From Curtobacterium pusillum (GTDB taxonomy: Bacteria; Actinomycetota; Actinomycetes; Actinomycetales; Microbacteriaceae), in the NCBI GenBank assembly GCA_002025645.1, contig CP018783.1, forward strand, positions 2,294,001 through 2,358,000: DNA of 64,000 nucleotides, in the 5' to 3' direction. The translations under genes were made by a program, and so were the position numbers. The notes beneath the pieces are model-generated. The model did no database searches. It worked only from the letters and a program-made list of their open reading frames with translations, and had not been told where the DNA came from. Positions 8,215 to 18,649 of the stretch are shown here, piece by piece (position 1 is the first letter of the stretch; each line of letters begins with the position of its first letter).

Positions 8215-8670
8215 ATGACTCCCCGATCCCTGTTCCGCGCCGCCGCGGTGGCCGAACTCGTGACCTGGACGCTCCTCATCGCCGGGATGGTGGTGAAGTA
8301 CGGACTCGACGCCGGCGACTGGGGCGTGCGGATCGGCGGCGGGGTGCACGGGTTCGTGTTCCTGGCCTACCTCGTCGTCACGACCGTGGTCGCGGTGAAC
8401 CAGCGGTGGTCGTTCGGGGCACTCGTGCTCGGGTGGGCGAGTGCCGTCGTGCCGTACGCGACGGTGCCGTTCGAGGTCGCGGTGGCCCGGCGCGGGATGC
8501 TCGAGGGTCCGTGGCGCCGCGACGCCGAGGGGCACGCCGGGTTCTGGGATCGCCTGCTGTTCTTCGTGGTGCGCCGCCGCGCGGTGTCGATCGGCATCGG
8601 CATCGTTGCCGTCGCCCTGGTGTTCGTGGCGCTGCTGACGGTCGGCCCGCCGGTCCCCTCCCGCGACTGA
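8215..8670 (+). CDS. DUF3817 family membrane protein
   Basis: A 151-residue integral membrane protein of the DUF3817 family, common in Actinobacteria and of unknown role. The family pattern is visible: FRAAAVAELVTWTLLIAGMVVKYG, then GGGVHGFVFLAYLVVTTVVAV, then a third segment after the WSFGALVLGWASAVVPYATVPFEV stretch. It ends in a helix of about 20 residues and a short PSRD tail. CACCAT, a near-match to a -10 hexamer, lies 6 nt before the ATG. It converges with the isocitrate dehydrogenase gene; two strong hairpins fill the gap. Confidence 0.88.
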   Translation: MTPRSLFRAAAVAELVTWTLLIAGMVVKYGLDAGDWGVRIGGGVHGFVFLAYLVVTTVVAVNQRWSFGALVLGWASAVVPYATVPFEVAVARRGMLEGPWRRDAEGHAGFWDRLLFFVVRRRAVSIGIGIVAVALVFVALLTVGPPVPSRD

Positions 8671-8699
8671 CACGCCCCCTTCGCGAGGCGGCCGCGCCC

Positions 8700-8758
8700 C
8701 TTCGTGAGCAGAAATGGTCGGGTTCGTGATGCGGACCCGACCATTTCTGCTCACGAAG
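8700..8758. terminator. Long perfect hairpin, 24-bp arms
   Basis: Arms 8700-8723 and 8735-8758 are perfectly complementary with an 11-nt loop. Each arm contains GAGCAGAAATGGTCGGG, distinctly AT-richer than the local average. It sits 30 nt after the DUF3817 stop and immediately before a second palindrome of another type. A terminator or an extragenic palindromic repeat is likely. Confidence 0.7.
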
Positions 8759-8780
8759 CGCAGCCCTGGTCGCCACCACG

Positions 8781-8828
8781 GACGGACGGGAGGCACGGTG
8801 CCAGCTGGCACCGTGCCTCCCGTCCGTC
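8781..8828. repeat. Dispersed palindrome family, copy 1 (perfect 48 bp)
   Basis: A perfect palindrome, 24 bp per arm with no loop, between convergent DUF3817 and isocitrate dehydrogenase genes. It ends in GACGGACGGGAGG and its complement and is one of ten related elements in this window, all at gene 3' ends. It can act as a bidirectional terminator. Confidence 0.8.
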
Positions 8829-8838
8829 GTCAGCGCGG

Positions 8839-11049
<2,211 letters not shown>

Positions 11050-11109
11050 GCTGGCGGGTACTCCCTTGTTCGACCGTCGGTACGTCCACGGTACTCGTGG
11101 CGCAGGATG

Positions 11110-11123
11110 TCTCGACATCAAGA
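11110..11123. promoter_or_regulatory. Candidate operator upstream of icd
   Basis: Read on the minus strand the site is TCTTGATGTCGAGA, palindromic at 5 of 6 outer pairs around a 2-nt centre. It lies 61 nt before the icd start in an otherwise gene-free 190-bp interval shared with the plus-strand gene at 11241. The cognate regulator is not identified. Confidence 0.45.
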
Positions 11124-11240
11124 TACATGGTGCGGCCTGCGTCGAGCAGACGCTCGGTCGACTTCCTGGAGGCGCACTGTCGACTCATAGGAACGTCGCC
11201 TGCAATGGTCTTCCGCAGCACACGACCCCAGGAGGCGCGC

Positions 11241-11606
11241 ATGTCCACGACACGGCAGACACCATCGGACTTCGGGTGGACCGCCGAGGACCTGCGCTCC
11301 GCCTACGCCGTCGACGGCAGCGGGCCCTACCGGTACGCACCAGACGGGTCAGGCCCGTTCTCGTACGACGAGGACGGCTCGGGACCGTGGCTGGTCGGAC
11401 CGGAACCGCGTCGTGGCCTCGCCCGGTTCGCGCCGCGCGACCGCGGGTCGGGCTCGCGGCTGCGGCGGATCGGGACCGCCGTGACCGCGGGCACGCTCGC
11501 GCTCGTCCTCGCCGCGGGGAGCGTGGCCGTCGTCGCGCACATCGTTCCTCCACACCACGCGGTGAACGCCTCGGCTCTCCACAGCGCGGAGCCCGACCGG
11601 GACTGA
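11241..11606 (+). CDS. Small membrane protein with three DGSGP repeats
   Basis: A 121-residue protein of unknown function. Residues about 20-50 contain three repeats of 10 residues, each centred on DGSGP followed by an aromatic residue (GPYRY, GPFSY, GPWLV). A basic stretch follows, then one transmembrane helix (AVTAGTLALVLAAGSVAVVAHIV) and a short outside tail. The N-in topology puts the repeats in the cytoplasm. AGGAGG lies 6 nt before the ATG, so I use this start rather than earlier ones in frame. The repeats and single helix suggest a scaffold or small regulator, but nothing more can be said. Confidence 0.75.
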   Translation: MSTTRQTPSDFGWTAEDLRSAYAVDGSGPYRYAPDGSGPFSYDEDGSGPWLVGPEPRRGLARFAPRDRGSGSRLRRIGTAVTAGTLALVLAAGSVAVVAHIVPPHHAVNASALHSAEPDRD

Positions 11607-11633
11607 CCGCCCGATCGGTGTCATGGTGGGTGG

Positions 11634-13325
11634 GTGACCGAATTCCTCGTCGTCGGCGTCATCGCCCTCATCGCCATCGCGGGCGCCGCCGTGCTCGGTC
11701 CGCGCATCGGCGTCGCGGCACCGCTCGTGCTCGTCGTCGTCGGGATCGTCGCGAGCCTCGTGCCGTGGATCCCGAACGCCGAGATCGACCCGGAGTGGAT
11801 CCTCGCCGGGGTCCTGCCACCGCTGCTGTACTCGTCGGCGGTGTCGATGCCGTCGATGAACTTCCGGCGAGAGTTCGGCGCCATCAGCGGCCTGTCGGTC
11901 CTGCTCGTCATCGCGTCGAGCCTCGTGCTCGGGCTGTTCTTCGCCTGGGTGATCCCGGGGCTCGGGTTCTGGTGGGGCATCGCACTGGGGGCGATCGTCA
12001 GCCCGACGGACGCCGTGGCCACCTCGATCGTCAAGCAGACCTCGATCTCCCGCCGGGCGATCTCGATCCTCGACGGCGAATCACTCCTCAACGACGCGAC
12101 CGCGCTCGTCCTCCTGCGGACCGCCATCGTCGCCGCGGCCGCGTCGTTCTCGTTCTGGGGCGCGCTCGGGGACTTCGCGAAGGCCGTGGCCATCGCCGTG
12201 GTGATCGGCTGGTTCGTCGGCTGGGCGAACGTGTGGGTCCGCGCCCGGGTCCCGAACGCAGCGGTCAACACGGCGCTCTCGTTCGCGGTCCCGTTCGTCG
12301 CCGCCGTGCCGACCGAGCTCCTGCACGGGTCCGGGCTCGTCGCCGCGGTCGTCGCCGGGCTGTTCACCGGGATCGTCGGCCCACGGAAGCTCCCGCCGGG
12401 GCACCGCCTGTCGGACGCGCAGAACTGGCAGACGATCGAACTCGTCCTCGAGGGTGCGGTGTTCCTCACCATGGGCCTCGAGCTCGCGTCCATCCTCCGG
12501 GACGTCGAGCGGGACCACACGGGCATCGGGCCGGCGCTCCTCATCGCCGTCGGCGCCCTCGTGCTCACCGTGGCCGTCCGGGCCGCGTACGTGGTGCCGC
12601 TGCTGTTCGCCTTGTCGTCGAGCGCCAAGCGCGGCGAGCGCATGCAGGAGCGCTTCGCCGAGATGCACGCCGGCGACCGCGATGCCATGAGCGAGGTCAT
12701 CCGGGAGCACCGCCCCGGCAACCGCGCGCCGTCCGAGCGGGAGCTCGACCGGTTCACCACGCGGGTCCGCCGAACCCTGGCGGACATCGCGTACTACACG
12801 AAGGCACCGCTCGGCTGGCGGGAGGGCACGGCCGTGGTCTGGGCGGGCATGCGTGGGGCGGTCACGGTCGCCGCGGCGCAGACGCTCCCCGACGGTACGC
12901 CGCAGAAGTCGCTGCTCGTGTTCATCGCCTTCGCGGTCGCGCTGCTGTCGCTCGTGGTCCAGGGCGGCACGATCGGACCCCTCCTCCGCCGGATCGCCGC
13001 TCCTGCGCCCGACACCGCCGCGAAGGACACCGAGGAGCGCAGGCGGCTGCTCGACCTCATGCGGACGGCCGCGGAACAGGTCCCCGGCACGAGCGAGGCC
13101 GGGCCCCGTGCGCGTGAGGAGCTCGAAGCAGCCGACCCCGCCGAGCTCCGGGCGTGGATGGGTCGCGAGAAGGCCCGACGACTCGCGGTGCTCGAGGCCC
13201 AGCGCGCCGCCATCCTCGACGCCCGCGACGACGGGAGCTTCGACGCCGAGGTGCTCGAGTCGTTGCTGCAGAACCTCGATGCCGAGCAGATCGCCCTCGA
13301 GCTCAGGGGAGCGCCGACCCGCTGA
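11634..13325 (+). CDS. CPA1 family Na+(K+)/H+ antiporter
   Basis: A 563-residue inner-membrane antiporter of the NhaP/NHE group, exchanging monovalent cations for protons. The core has about 12 hydrophobic segments and the hallmark SPTDAVATSIVKQ and DGESLLNDATALVLLR motifs, whose aspartates carry the ions. A cytosolic tail of about 150 residues after the last helix is charged and helical. The GTG start lies 28 nt after the preceding stop. Both DGSGP-repeat and antiporter genes may be one transcript. It suits osmotic or pH homeostasis along with the importer at the window start, but co-regulation is not shown. Confidence 0.94.
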   Translation: MTEFLVVGVIALIAIAGAAVLGPRIGVAAPLVLVVVGIVASLVPWIPNAEIDPEWILAGVLPPLLYSSAVSMPSMNFRREFGAISGLSVLLVIASSLVLGLFFAWVIPGLGFWWGIALGAIVSPTDAVATSIVKQTSISRRAISILDGESLLNDATALVLLRTAIVAAAASFSFWGALGDFAKAVAIAVVIGWFVGWANVWVRARVPNAAVNTALSFAVPFVAAVPTELLHGSGLVAAVVAGLFTGIVGPRKLPPGHRLSDAQNWQTIELVLEGAVFLTMGLELASILRDVERDHTGIGPALLIAVGALVLTVAVRAAYVVPLLFALSSSAKRGERMQERFAEMHAGDRDAMSEVIREHRPGNRAPSERELDRFTTRVRRTLADIAYYTKAPLGWREGTAVVWAGMRGAVTVAAAQTLPDGTPQKSLLVFIAFAVALLSLVVQGGTIGPLLRRIAAPAPDTAAKDTEERRRLLDLMRTAAEQVPGTSEAGPRAREELEAADPAELRAWMGREKARRLAVLEAQRAAILDARDDGSFDAEVLESLLQNLDAEQIALELRGAPTR

Positions 13326-13346
13326 CCGTTCGTGGACGGCCCGTGG

Positions 13347-13841
13347 TCACTCGCCGATGCGGACCCGGAAGACCCGGACGCCGGCGGTCTTGAGCGCCGC
13401 GAGCCCGAGCCGCATCCGGAAGTTCCGGAACGGTCGCTCGAACCCGGACGGCGCCGACGCCGCACCGATCTGGTGCAGCACCTCGGACGTCAGCGTCCGC
13501 TCGAGCTTGGGCGCGAGCCGGGTCAGGCCGGACACGGTGACGACGATCCGGACGGCGTGCACGGCGAGCAGCGAGTCGATCATCTCCGCTGCCTCTTGTG
13601 CGCGGTGGAACGCGGGGTCGCTGCCCGGTCGTCGGATCGCGATGACGGCGAGTTCCGCGTCCCAGGTCTCGCCGGGATCCGGCAGGTCGTCGACACCCAC
13701 CACGCGCATCCGGGCCGCATCGACTCCGGCGCGCACGGCGGCGGTCCGGAGCACCGGCAGCAGTTCCTGCGTCCCTGCGAGCACGACGTGCGCCGACGCC
13801 AGGTCGACGGGTTCGTGCCGCTCTCGCGGCGTTCGGGCCAT
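13347..13841 (-). CDS. Hypothetical protein
   Basis: A 164-residue soluble protein not recognised. It has an alternating strand-helix pattern: VDLASAHVVLAGTQELLPVLRTAAVRAG, MRVVGVDDLPDP, ELAVIAIRRP, AVRIVVTVSGLTRLAPKLER, and a basic C-terminal half with RPFRNFRMRLGLAALKTAGVRVFRVRI. This looks like a small Rossmann-like or receiver-like alpha/beta domain without an evident nucleotide motif. The start at 13841 has AAGGA about 8 nt upstream. It converges with the antiporter gene (21-nt gap) and is divergent from the M23 peptidase gene. Confidence 0.65.
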   Translation of the reverse strand: MARTPRERHEPVDLASAHVVLAGTQELLPVLRTAAVRAGVDAARMRVVGVDDLPDPGETWDAELAVIAIRRPGSDPAFHRAQEAAEMIDSLLAVHAVRIVVTVSGLTRLAPKLERTLTSEVLHQIGAASAPSGFERPFRNFRMRLGLAALKTAGVRVFRVRIGE

Positions 13842-13937
13842 GTGGAGGGTCCTTTCCGCTCGCTCACTGCGGACACTACCGATCCCGCAGGGTTCACGGC
13901 CGGGGCGGGCTGGGGGATCAGGACCCTCCCAGGGCTT

Positions 13938-13949
13938 CGGTAACGATGA
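13938..13949. promoter_or_regulatory. 12-mer CGGTAACGATGA upstream of M23 peptidase gene
   Basis: Identical to the word at 2582-2593 upstream of the osmoprotectant operon and placed 55 nt before the peptidase ATG. The rest of the 162-bp divergent interval has no gene. A regulator site is possible. Confidence 0.35.
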
Positions 13950-14003
13950 GATCACGAAATGACCTGTACAAAGCGACAGAGTCGTGCAGAATGGTGGGCG
14001 GCC

Positions 14004-14987
14004 ATGACGACTGCACGCGAACACGACCAGCACCCGGACACCCCGGTGGTGCACCTGTCCCGTCGCGCCGCCCTCGAGGCCGAGCGCGCAGCCGCCCGCA
14101 AGCCGGCCCGTCGCGAACGCCCGGCGAAGCCCGAGCGCCCGACTGCCGAGCGCACGACTGCCGAGCGTCCCGCGAAGCCGGAGCGCACCGGCCGCAGGGT
14201 CGCCGCGGCCCGCGCCACCACCGAGCACGTCGACTCCCGCATCCAGCGCGTCGTCCGCCGCCCCGCACCCAGCGTGACCCGAGCGCCCAGCGCTCCACGC
14301 GCCTCCCGGTCGCACCGCGCCAGCCGGATCACCCTGACGAGCGCGCTCGCGGCCCTGGCGATGTTCGCCGCGTCGGCGATGCCCGCCCACGCCAGCGCCG
14401 GTACCTCGATGGCCACCGCGACCCTCGCGCCGTCCGTCCGCACGCAGGACTACGCCGTGACCCAGGCGATCTCGGCGAGCGCCCTCGACCGCGACGAGTT
14501 CACCGTCGGCGGCGGCTCCGCCGGGGCTCCTGGTACGTCGGTGTCGTACGGCGGCGAGATCCGGTCGCCGTTCCCCGGACCGGTCCGGATGAGCTCGGGC
14601 TTCGGCTACCGCTCGGCACCGTGCGGCGCGTGCTCGTCGCTGCACCAGGGCCTCGACTTCAACCCCGGCATGGGCGCTCCGATCGGCGCCGTCGCCGCGG
14701 GAACCGTCCGGGTCTCGGGCACCTACTTCTCGTACGGCACCGCGGTGATCGTCGACCACGTGGTCGACGGTCGCGAGGTCTCGACGCTCTACGGCCACAT
14801 GATCCCGGGGTCTTCCCCGCTCAAGGTCGGCGACACCGTCGAGGCAGGCGAGTTCATCGGCAAGGTCGGCTCCTCCGGGGTGTCGACCGGGGCGCACCTG
14901 CACCTCGAGGTCTGGATGGACGGCGTCACCCCGATCGACCCGGAAGCCTGGCTCGAAGCGCGCATCGGGCGTTCCCTCACCGCTTGA
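14004..14987 (+). CDS. M23 family metallopeptidase
   Basis: A 327-residue cell-wall endopeptidase. The N-terminal 105 residues are Arg/Pro/Glu-rich and cytoplasmic, residues 108-130 form a membrane or signal segment ending AMPAHASA, and the rest is outside. The LytM/M23 domain keeps all zinc and catalytic residues: HQGLD (H214, D218) and HLHLE (H298, H300), with FGYRSAPCGACSSLHQ before them. It would cleave peptidoglycan cross-links during growth. I start at the second ATG (14004); an earlier one in frame at 13959 lies inside the likely promoter. C207 and C210 near the active site are unusual and may form a disulfide. Confidence 0.9.
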   Translation: MTTAREHDQHPDTPVVHLSRRAALEAERAAARKPARRERPAKPERPTAERTTAERPAKPERTGRRVAAARATTEHVDSRIQRVVRRPAPSVTRAPSAPRASRSHRASRITLTSALAALAMFAASAMPAHASAGTSMATATLAPSVRTQDYAVTQAISASALDRDEFTVGGGSAGAPGTSVSYGGEIRSPFPGPVRMSSGFGYRSAPCGACSSLHQGLDFNPGMGAPIGAVAAGTVRVSGTYFSYGTAVIVDHVVDGREVSTLYGHMIPGSSPLKVGDTVEAGEFIGKVGSSGVSTGAHLHLEVWMDGVTPIDPEAWLEARIGRSLTA

Positions 14988-15070
14988 TCAGCTTTCCTGT
15001 GCAGAGTCACAGGCATGGACGACTGTCACAGACCGCCCGCCCGACGCCGATCTGAACCGGCAGCCCGCTG

Positions 15071-16330
15071 ATGGGCGCCGACACCTGGATCGCCTTCGGG
15101 CTCGTGGTCCTCTTCGTGCTCGTCGGCGGAGTGTTCGCCGCTGCCGAGATCGCCCTCGTCTCGCTCCGTGAGTCGCAGCTGCAGCAACTCGAGCGTCGGG
15201 GTTCCCGGGGCATGCGCGTCGCCGAGCTCGGGCGCGACCCGAACCGGTTCCTGTCCGCCGTGCAGATCGGTGTGACCGTCGCGGGCTTCTTCTCCGCCGC
15301 GTACGGTGCGTCGTCGATCGCCCCCGACGTGGCGCCGCTGTTCACCGGGCTCGGCCTCGAGCAGGGCGTGGCCGAGACGGTGGCGCTCGTGCTGATGACG
15401 CTCGTCATCGCGTACCTGTCGCTCGTGTTCGGCGAGCTCGTGCCGAAGCGGCTCGCCCTGCAGCGTGCCGAGGGCTTCTCGATGGCGGTCGCCCCGACGC
15501 TCGAGCGGTTCGCCACGCTCATGCGCCCGGTGATCTGGTTGCTCTCGAAGTCGACCGACACCGTCGTGCGGCTGCTCGGCGGGGACCCGAACGCCCGCAG
15601 CGAGTCGATGAGCACCGAGGAGCTCCGCGGCCTCGTCGAGGACCACGAAGCCATCGACGCGCAGGGGCGCCGGATCGCCCGGAGCGCGCTCGACGCCGGG
15701 GACCGGATCCTGCGCGAGTCAATGCGAGCCTGGTACGACGTGTCGACGATCGACGCGGGTACCTCGATCGCCGCGGCCACCGACCACGCCATCGACCTCG
15801 GGCACACCCGGTACCTCGTCACCGACGGCACGCGGGACCACGTGGACGGCTTCGTGCACCTGCGGGACCTGCTGCGCCCGGCCGACCCCACGGCCCCGGT
15901 CTCGACGCTGGTCCGGCCCGTGCTCGCGCTGCCGGAGACGAAGTCGCTGTCGAGTGCGATCGCGGACATGCGCACCGAGGGACACCAGATCGCCCTGGTC
16001 GTCGACGAGTACGGCGGCAGCGCGGGCATGGTGACGCTCGAGGCCTTGCTCGAGGACCTCGTCGGACGCATCCGCGATGAGTACGACGAGCCCTCGGCCG
16101 AGCACGACGGTGTGGACGGGGCGACCGTGCTCGAGGACCTCGTCGCCGACGGTGGCCCGGCCCTGCCCGACGGCGACTACGAGACCGTCGGCGGCCTGGT
16201 GCAGGTCGCCCTCGACCGCGTGCCCGAGGTGGGGGACGTCGTCGAGGTGGACGGCCACCGCCTCGAGGTGACCGCCATGGACGGTCACCGCGTGGCGCGC
16301 GTCCGCATCACGGCCAGCGCAACCGCCTGA
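15071..16330 (+). CDS. CNNM/HlyC-CorC family membrane protein with CBS domains
   Basis: A 419-residue protein of the hemolysin/CNNM group, some of which export Mg2+. Residues 1-150 hold the DUF21/CNNM membrane domain (AAEIALVSLRESQLQQLERRGSRG, then FLSAVQIGVTVAGFFSAAYGA, then FGELVPKRLALQ). A CBS pair follows at about 215-335, with IALVVDEYGGSAGMVTLEALLEDLVG as the second half, and a CorC_HlyC domain ends the protein (YETVGGLVQVALDRVPEVGD). The three-domain order is normal. The 83-bp gap before it contains a short CACAG-based inverted repeat and nothing else. Confidence 0.94.
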   Translation: MGADTWIAFGLVVLFVLVGGVFAAAEIALVSLRESQLQQLERRGSRGMRVAELGRDPNRFLSAVQIGVTVAGFFSAAYGASSIAPDVAPLFTGLGLEQGVAETVALVLMTLVIAYLSLVFGELVPKRLALQRAEGFSMAVAPTLERFATLMRPVIWLLSKSTDTVVRLLGGDPNARSESMSTEELRGLVEDHEAIDAQGRRIARSALDAGDRILRESMRAWYDVSTIDAGTSIAAATDHAIDLGHTRYLVTDGTRDHVDGFVHLRDLLRPADPTAPVSTLVRPVLALPETKSLSSAIADMRTEGHQIALVVDEYGGSAGMVTLEALLEDLVGRIRDEYDEPSAEHDGVDGATVLEDLVADGGPALPDGDYETVGGLVQVALDRVPEVGDVVEVDGHRLEVTAMDGHRVARVRITASATA

Positions 16331-16376
16331 CGGACGGGAGGCACGTGGCGGCCCCGCGCCGCGCCTCCAGTCCGTC
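16329..16376. repeat. Dispersed palindrome family, copy 2
   Basis: Starts inside the TGA of the CBS-protein gene. Outer arms GACGGACGGGAGGC and GCGCCTCCAGTCCGTC pair with a few mismatches around a GC core. Probable terminator. Confidence 0.7.
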
Positions 16377-16394
16377 CCTGGCGGGCGCCCATCC

Positions 16395-16486
16395 GCGAAA
16401 GCGACAGGATCCCGCGGGACGCGCGCGGCAGACTGTCGCTTCCGCGTCAGCGACCGCGCGGCAATCGCGAGATCCGTCGCTTTCGC
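16395..16486. repeat. Multi-arm structure with alternative pairing
   Basis: The left arm GCGAAAGCGACAGGATC (16395-16411) can pair with GATCCGTCGCTTTCGC (16471-16486), with one bulge, or with CTGTCGCTTCCGC (16433-16445), with one mismatch. The two pairings are mutually exclusive. It lies 108 nt before the MmyB-like regulator gene. Confidence 0.55.
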
Positions 16487-16593
16487 GCAACCAGCGAAAC
16501 CACCGCAGCCGGCCGACGGGCCGACCTGCCAGCGCCCTGGCGGGTACGGGCAGGGCCTGCCTCGGTACCAGCCACGAGACGTACGCTCGTCGC

Positions 16594-17499
16594 ATGGGTA
16601 TCGACGTGCGCAACGAGATCCGCGACTTCCTGTCCTCGAGACGGGCGCGACTCACCCCCGAGCAGGTCGGCATGCCCTCGTTCGGCGGTGGGGTCCGGCG
16701 GGTGCCGGGGCTGCGTCGGCACGAGGTCGCCATGCTCGCCGGTGTCAGCGTCGACTACTACACGCGGCTCGAACGGGGCTCGCTCAAGGGCGTCTCGGAC
16801 AGCGTGCTCGAGGGGCTCGCCGGAGCGCTGCAGCTCGACGAGGACGAGCGCGTCCACCTCTGGGACCTCGCGCGTCTGGCGAACGCCGGCGTGAAGGTGA
16901 TGCACCGCAACGTGCCGACCCGGGTGCGACCAGGGGTGCAGCGGCTGCTCAATTCGATCACGGGAGCGCCAGCGTGGGTGCGGAACGAGCGCGGTGACGT
17001 CGTCGCGACGAACGAGCTCGGCCGTGCCCTGTACGCGCCGATGTTCGCCGGACCCGGGCGCCCGGTGAACACCGCACGCTTCACGTTCCTCGACCCGGCG
17101 GCGAAGGAGTTCTTCCCGGACTGGGCGCAGACCGCTCGGGACGCTGTGGCGATCCTCCGTGCGGCCGCGGTGTCGAACCCCTGCGAGCCCGGGCTGGTGA
17201 CGCTCGTCGGTGAGCTGTCGACCCGGAGCGAGGAGTTCCGCACCTGGTGGGCCGCGCACGACGTCCGCATGCACCGGACCGGGAAGAAGCGGATCCTGCA
17301 CCCGATCGTCGGGGAACTGCGGCTCGACTACGAAGCGCTCGAACTCGTCGCCGATCCCGGCCTCGTGATGTTCTCGTACTCGGCGGAGCCGGGCAGCGAG
17401 TCCGAGCGGTCGCTCGCGCTCCTCGGGTCGTGGGCGGCGACCGAGCGCGCCGAGCAGTACGCGGCGCTGCGCGAGTCGGAGACCGAACCCGTCGACTGA
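16594..17499 (+). CDS. MmyB-like HTH transcriptional regulator
   Basis: A 301-residue DNA-binding regulator. The N-terminal XRE-type HTH covers about residues 15-80 (PGLRRHEVAMLAGVSVDYYTRLERG then VSDSVLEGLAGALQLDEDE), followed by the MmyB ligand-binding domain (PAWVRNERGDVVATNELGRALY, NTARFTFLDPAAKEFFPDW, ELSTRSEEFRTWWAAHDV). MmyB domains are PAS-like and bind a fatty-acid-like ligand in some members. TACGCT ends 6 nt before the ATG, giving a leaderless mRNA. It is a clear paralog of the protein at 39161-40039. Unlike that one, no oxidoreductase gene faces it. Confidence 0.93.
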   Translation: MGIDVRNEIRDFLSSRRARLTPEQVGMPSFGGGVRRVPGLRRHEVAMLAGVSVDYYTRLERGSLKGVSDSVLEGLAGALQLDEDERVHLWDLARLANAGVKVMHRNVPTRVRPGVQRLLNSITGAPAWVRNERGDVVATNELGRALYAPMFAGPGRPVNTARFTFLDPAAKEFFPDWAQTARDAVAILRAAAVSNPCEPGLVTLVGELSTRSEEFRTWWAAHDVRMHRTGKKRILHPIVGELRLDYEALELVADPGLVMFSYSAEPGSESERSLALLGSWAATERAEQYAALRESETEPVD

Positions 17500-17524
17500 C
17501 CCGTCGTCGCCGCGGCTGCGGTCG

Positions 17525-17776
17525 TCAGGCGGGGGGCGTCGCCGGACCGGTCGTGTCCCGGCCGGTCGCGTCGGGGCCGGTCGGATCGTCGTCGATGCCG
17601 TCGACGACCGCCTGGTACCGCAGCCGCTCGATGCGCAACTGTCGCTCCGTCGCGGACAACCGCAGTACGCGGATCGCCGCGAACACGAGCACGATGAGTG
17701 CGACCACCAGCACGGCGAGCGCCACGAAGAACGCGATGTACAGCACGCTGACGACGGCGAATCCCCCGGAGACCAT
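17525..17776 (-). CDS. Small single-span membrane protein
   Basis: An 83-residue protein with one long hydrophobic segment (FAVVSVLYIAFFVALAVLVV and beyond, residues 6-37), a helical charged middle (SATERQLRIERLRYQAVVDG) and a Thr/Pro/Asp-rich tail. Many actinobacteria have similar unnamed proteins. It converges with the MmyB-like gene and is divergent from the methyltransferase gene, 38 bp away. Confidence 0.6.
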   Translation of the reverse strand: MVSGGFAVVSVLYIAFFVALAVLVVALIVLVFAAIRVLRLSATERQLRIERLRYQAVVDGIDDDPTGPDATGRDTTGPATPPA

Positions 17777-17814
17777 GTCCCGACCGTAACAGGCACGGTC
17801 CGTAGGCTGGGGTC

Positions 17815-18627
17815 GTGACGAGGACGACGGACGGTTCAGCGGGGGATGCCGACTACGCCCGCATCGGGCAGGACTACCGGAAGTACCGCCGACCGGAGCC
17901 GTCGTTCGCCCGGGCGATCGCAGCGGCCCTCGGCGATGCCCGGACCGTCCTCAACGTCGGCGCCGGTGCCGGCTCGTACGAGCCGACCGACCGCGACGTG
18001 ACCGCGGTCGAGCCCTCGGAGTCGATGCGCGCCCAGCGTCCGGAGTCCCTCACGACGGCGATCGACGCCACCGCCGAGGACCTGCCGTTCGCCGACGACA
18101 CGTTCGACGCCGCGATGACGACGTTCTCCGTGCACCAGTGGGGCGACCTCGAGCGCGGGCTGGCCGAGCTGCGCCGGGTGACCCGGGGTCCGATCGTGAT
18201 CCTGACGTGCGACCCCGACCGGGTCGAGGACTACTGGCTCGCCGAGTACGCCCCCGAGGTCATGGCCACGGAGGCCCGGCGCTACCCCTCGCTCACCCGC
18301 ATCGCCGACGCGCTCGGCCAGGACGCCGTGACGAGCACCCCGCTCCCGATCCCCTTCACGTGCGTCGACGGGTTCTCGGAGGCGTACTACGCCCGGCCCG
18401 AGCGGCTCCTCGACCCGGGCGCCCGACAGGCGAACTCGGCGTGGAGCTTCGTCGACGAGATGACCGCCCGACGATCGGTGGCCGCACTCCGGACCGCGCT
18501 CGAGTCGGGCGACTGGGACCGCGCCCACGGTTCGCTCCGCGTGCAGCCGACGTACGAGGGCGCGCTCGTGCTGGTCACCGCGGTGCCGGCGACCTCCGAC
18601 GAGTCCACAGCGACACGCCCGGCTTGA
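17815..18627 (+). CDS. Class I SAM-dependent methyltransferase
   Basis: A 270-residue methyltransferase of the UbiE/Methyltransf_11 kind. The SAM-binding glycine motif is VLNVGAGAGSYEP (about residues 44-56), the acidic ribose-binding position is in VTAVEPSESM, and ATAEDLPFADDTFDAAMTTFSVHQW is the typical post-motif region. The substrate is not predictable. A TAGGCT hexamer ends 6 nt before the GTG start, so the mRNA is probably leaderless; the same hexamer and spacing occur again just after this gene before the small leader ORF at 18650. Confidence 0.9.
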   Translation: MTRTTDGSAGDADYARIGQDYRKYRRPEPSFARAIAAALGDARTVLNVGAGAGSYEPTDRDVTAVEPSESMRAQRPESLTTAIDATAEDLPFADDTFDAAMTTFSVHQWGDLERGLAELRRVTRGPIVILTCDPDRVEDYWLAEYAPEVMATEARRYPSLTRIADALGQDAVTSTPLPIPFTCVDGFSEAYYARPERLLDPGARQANSAWSFVDEMTARRSVAALRTALESGDWDRAHGSLRVQPTYEGALVLVTAVPATSDESTATRPA

Positions 18628-18637
18628 CACGTCGTCG

Positions 18638-18643
18638 TAGGCT
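18638..18643 (+). promoter_or_regulatory. -10 hexamer TAGGCT of leader/FBP transcript
   Basis: TAGGCT ends 6 nt before a GTG at 18650, the same arrangement as before the methyltransferase gene at 17815 and the TetR gene at 35562. It places the transcript start at or near the GTG, with a 5' region of about 158 nt before the FBP gene. Confidence 0.55.
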
Positions 18644-18649
18644 GGTCGG

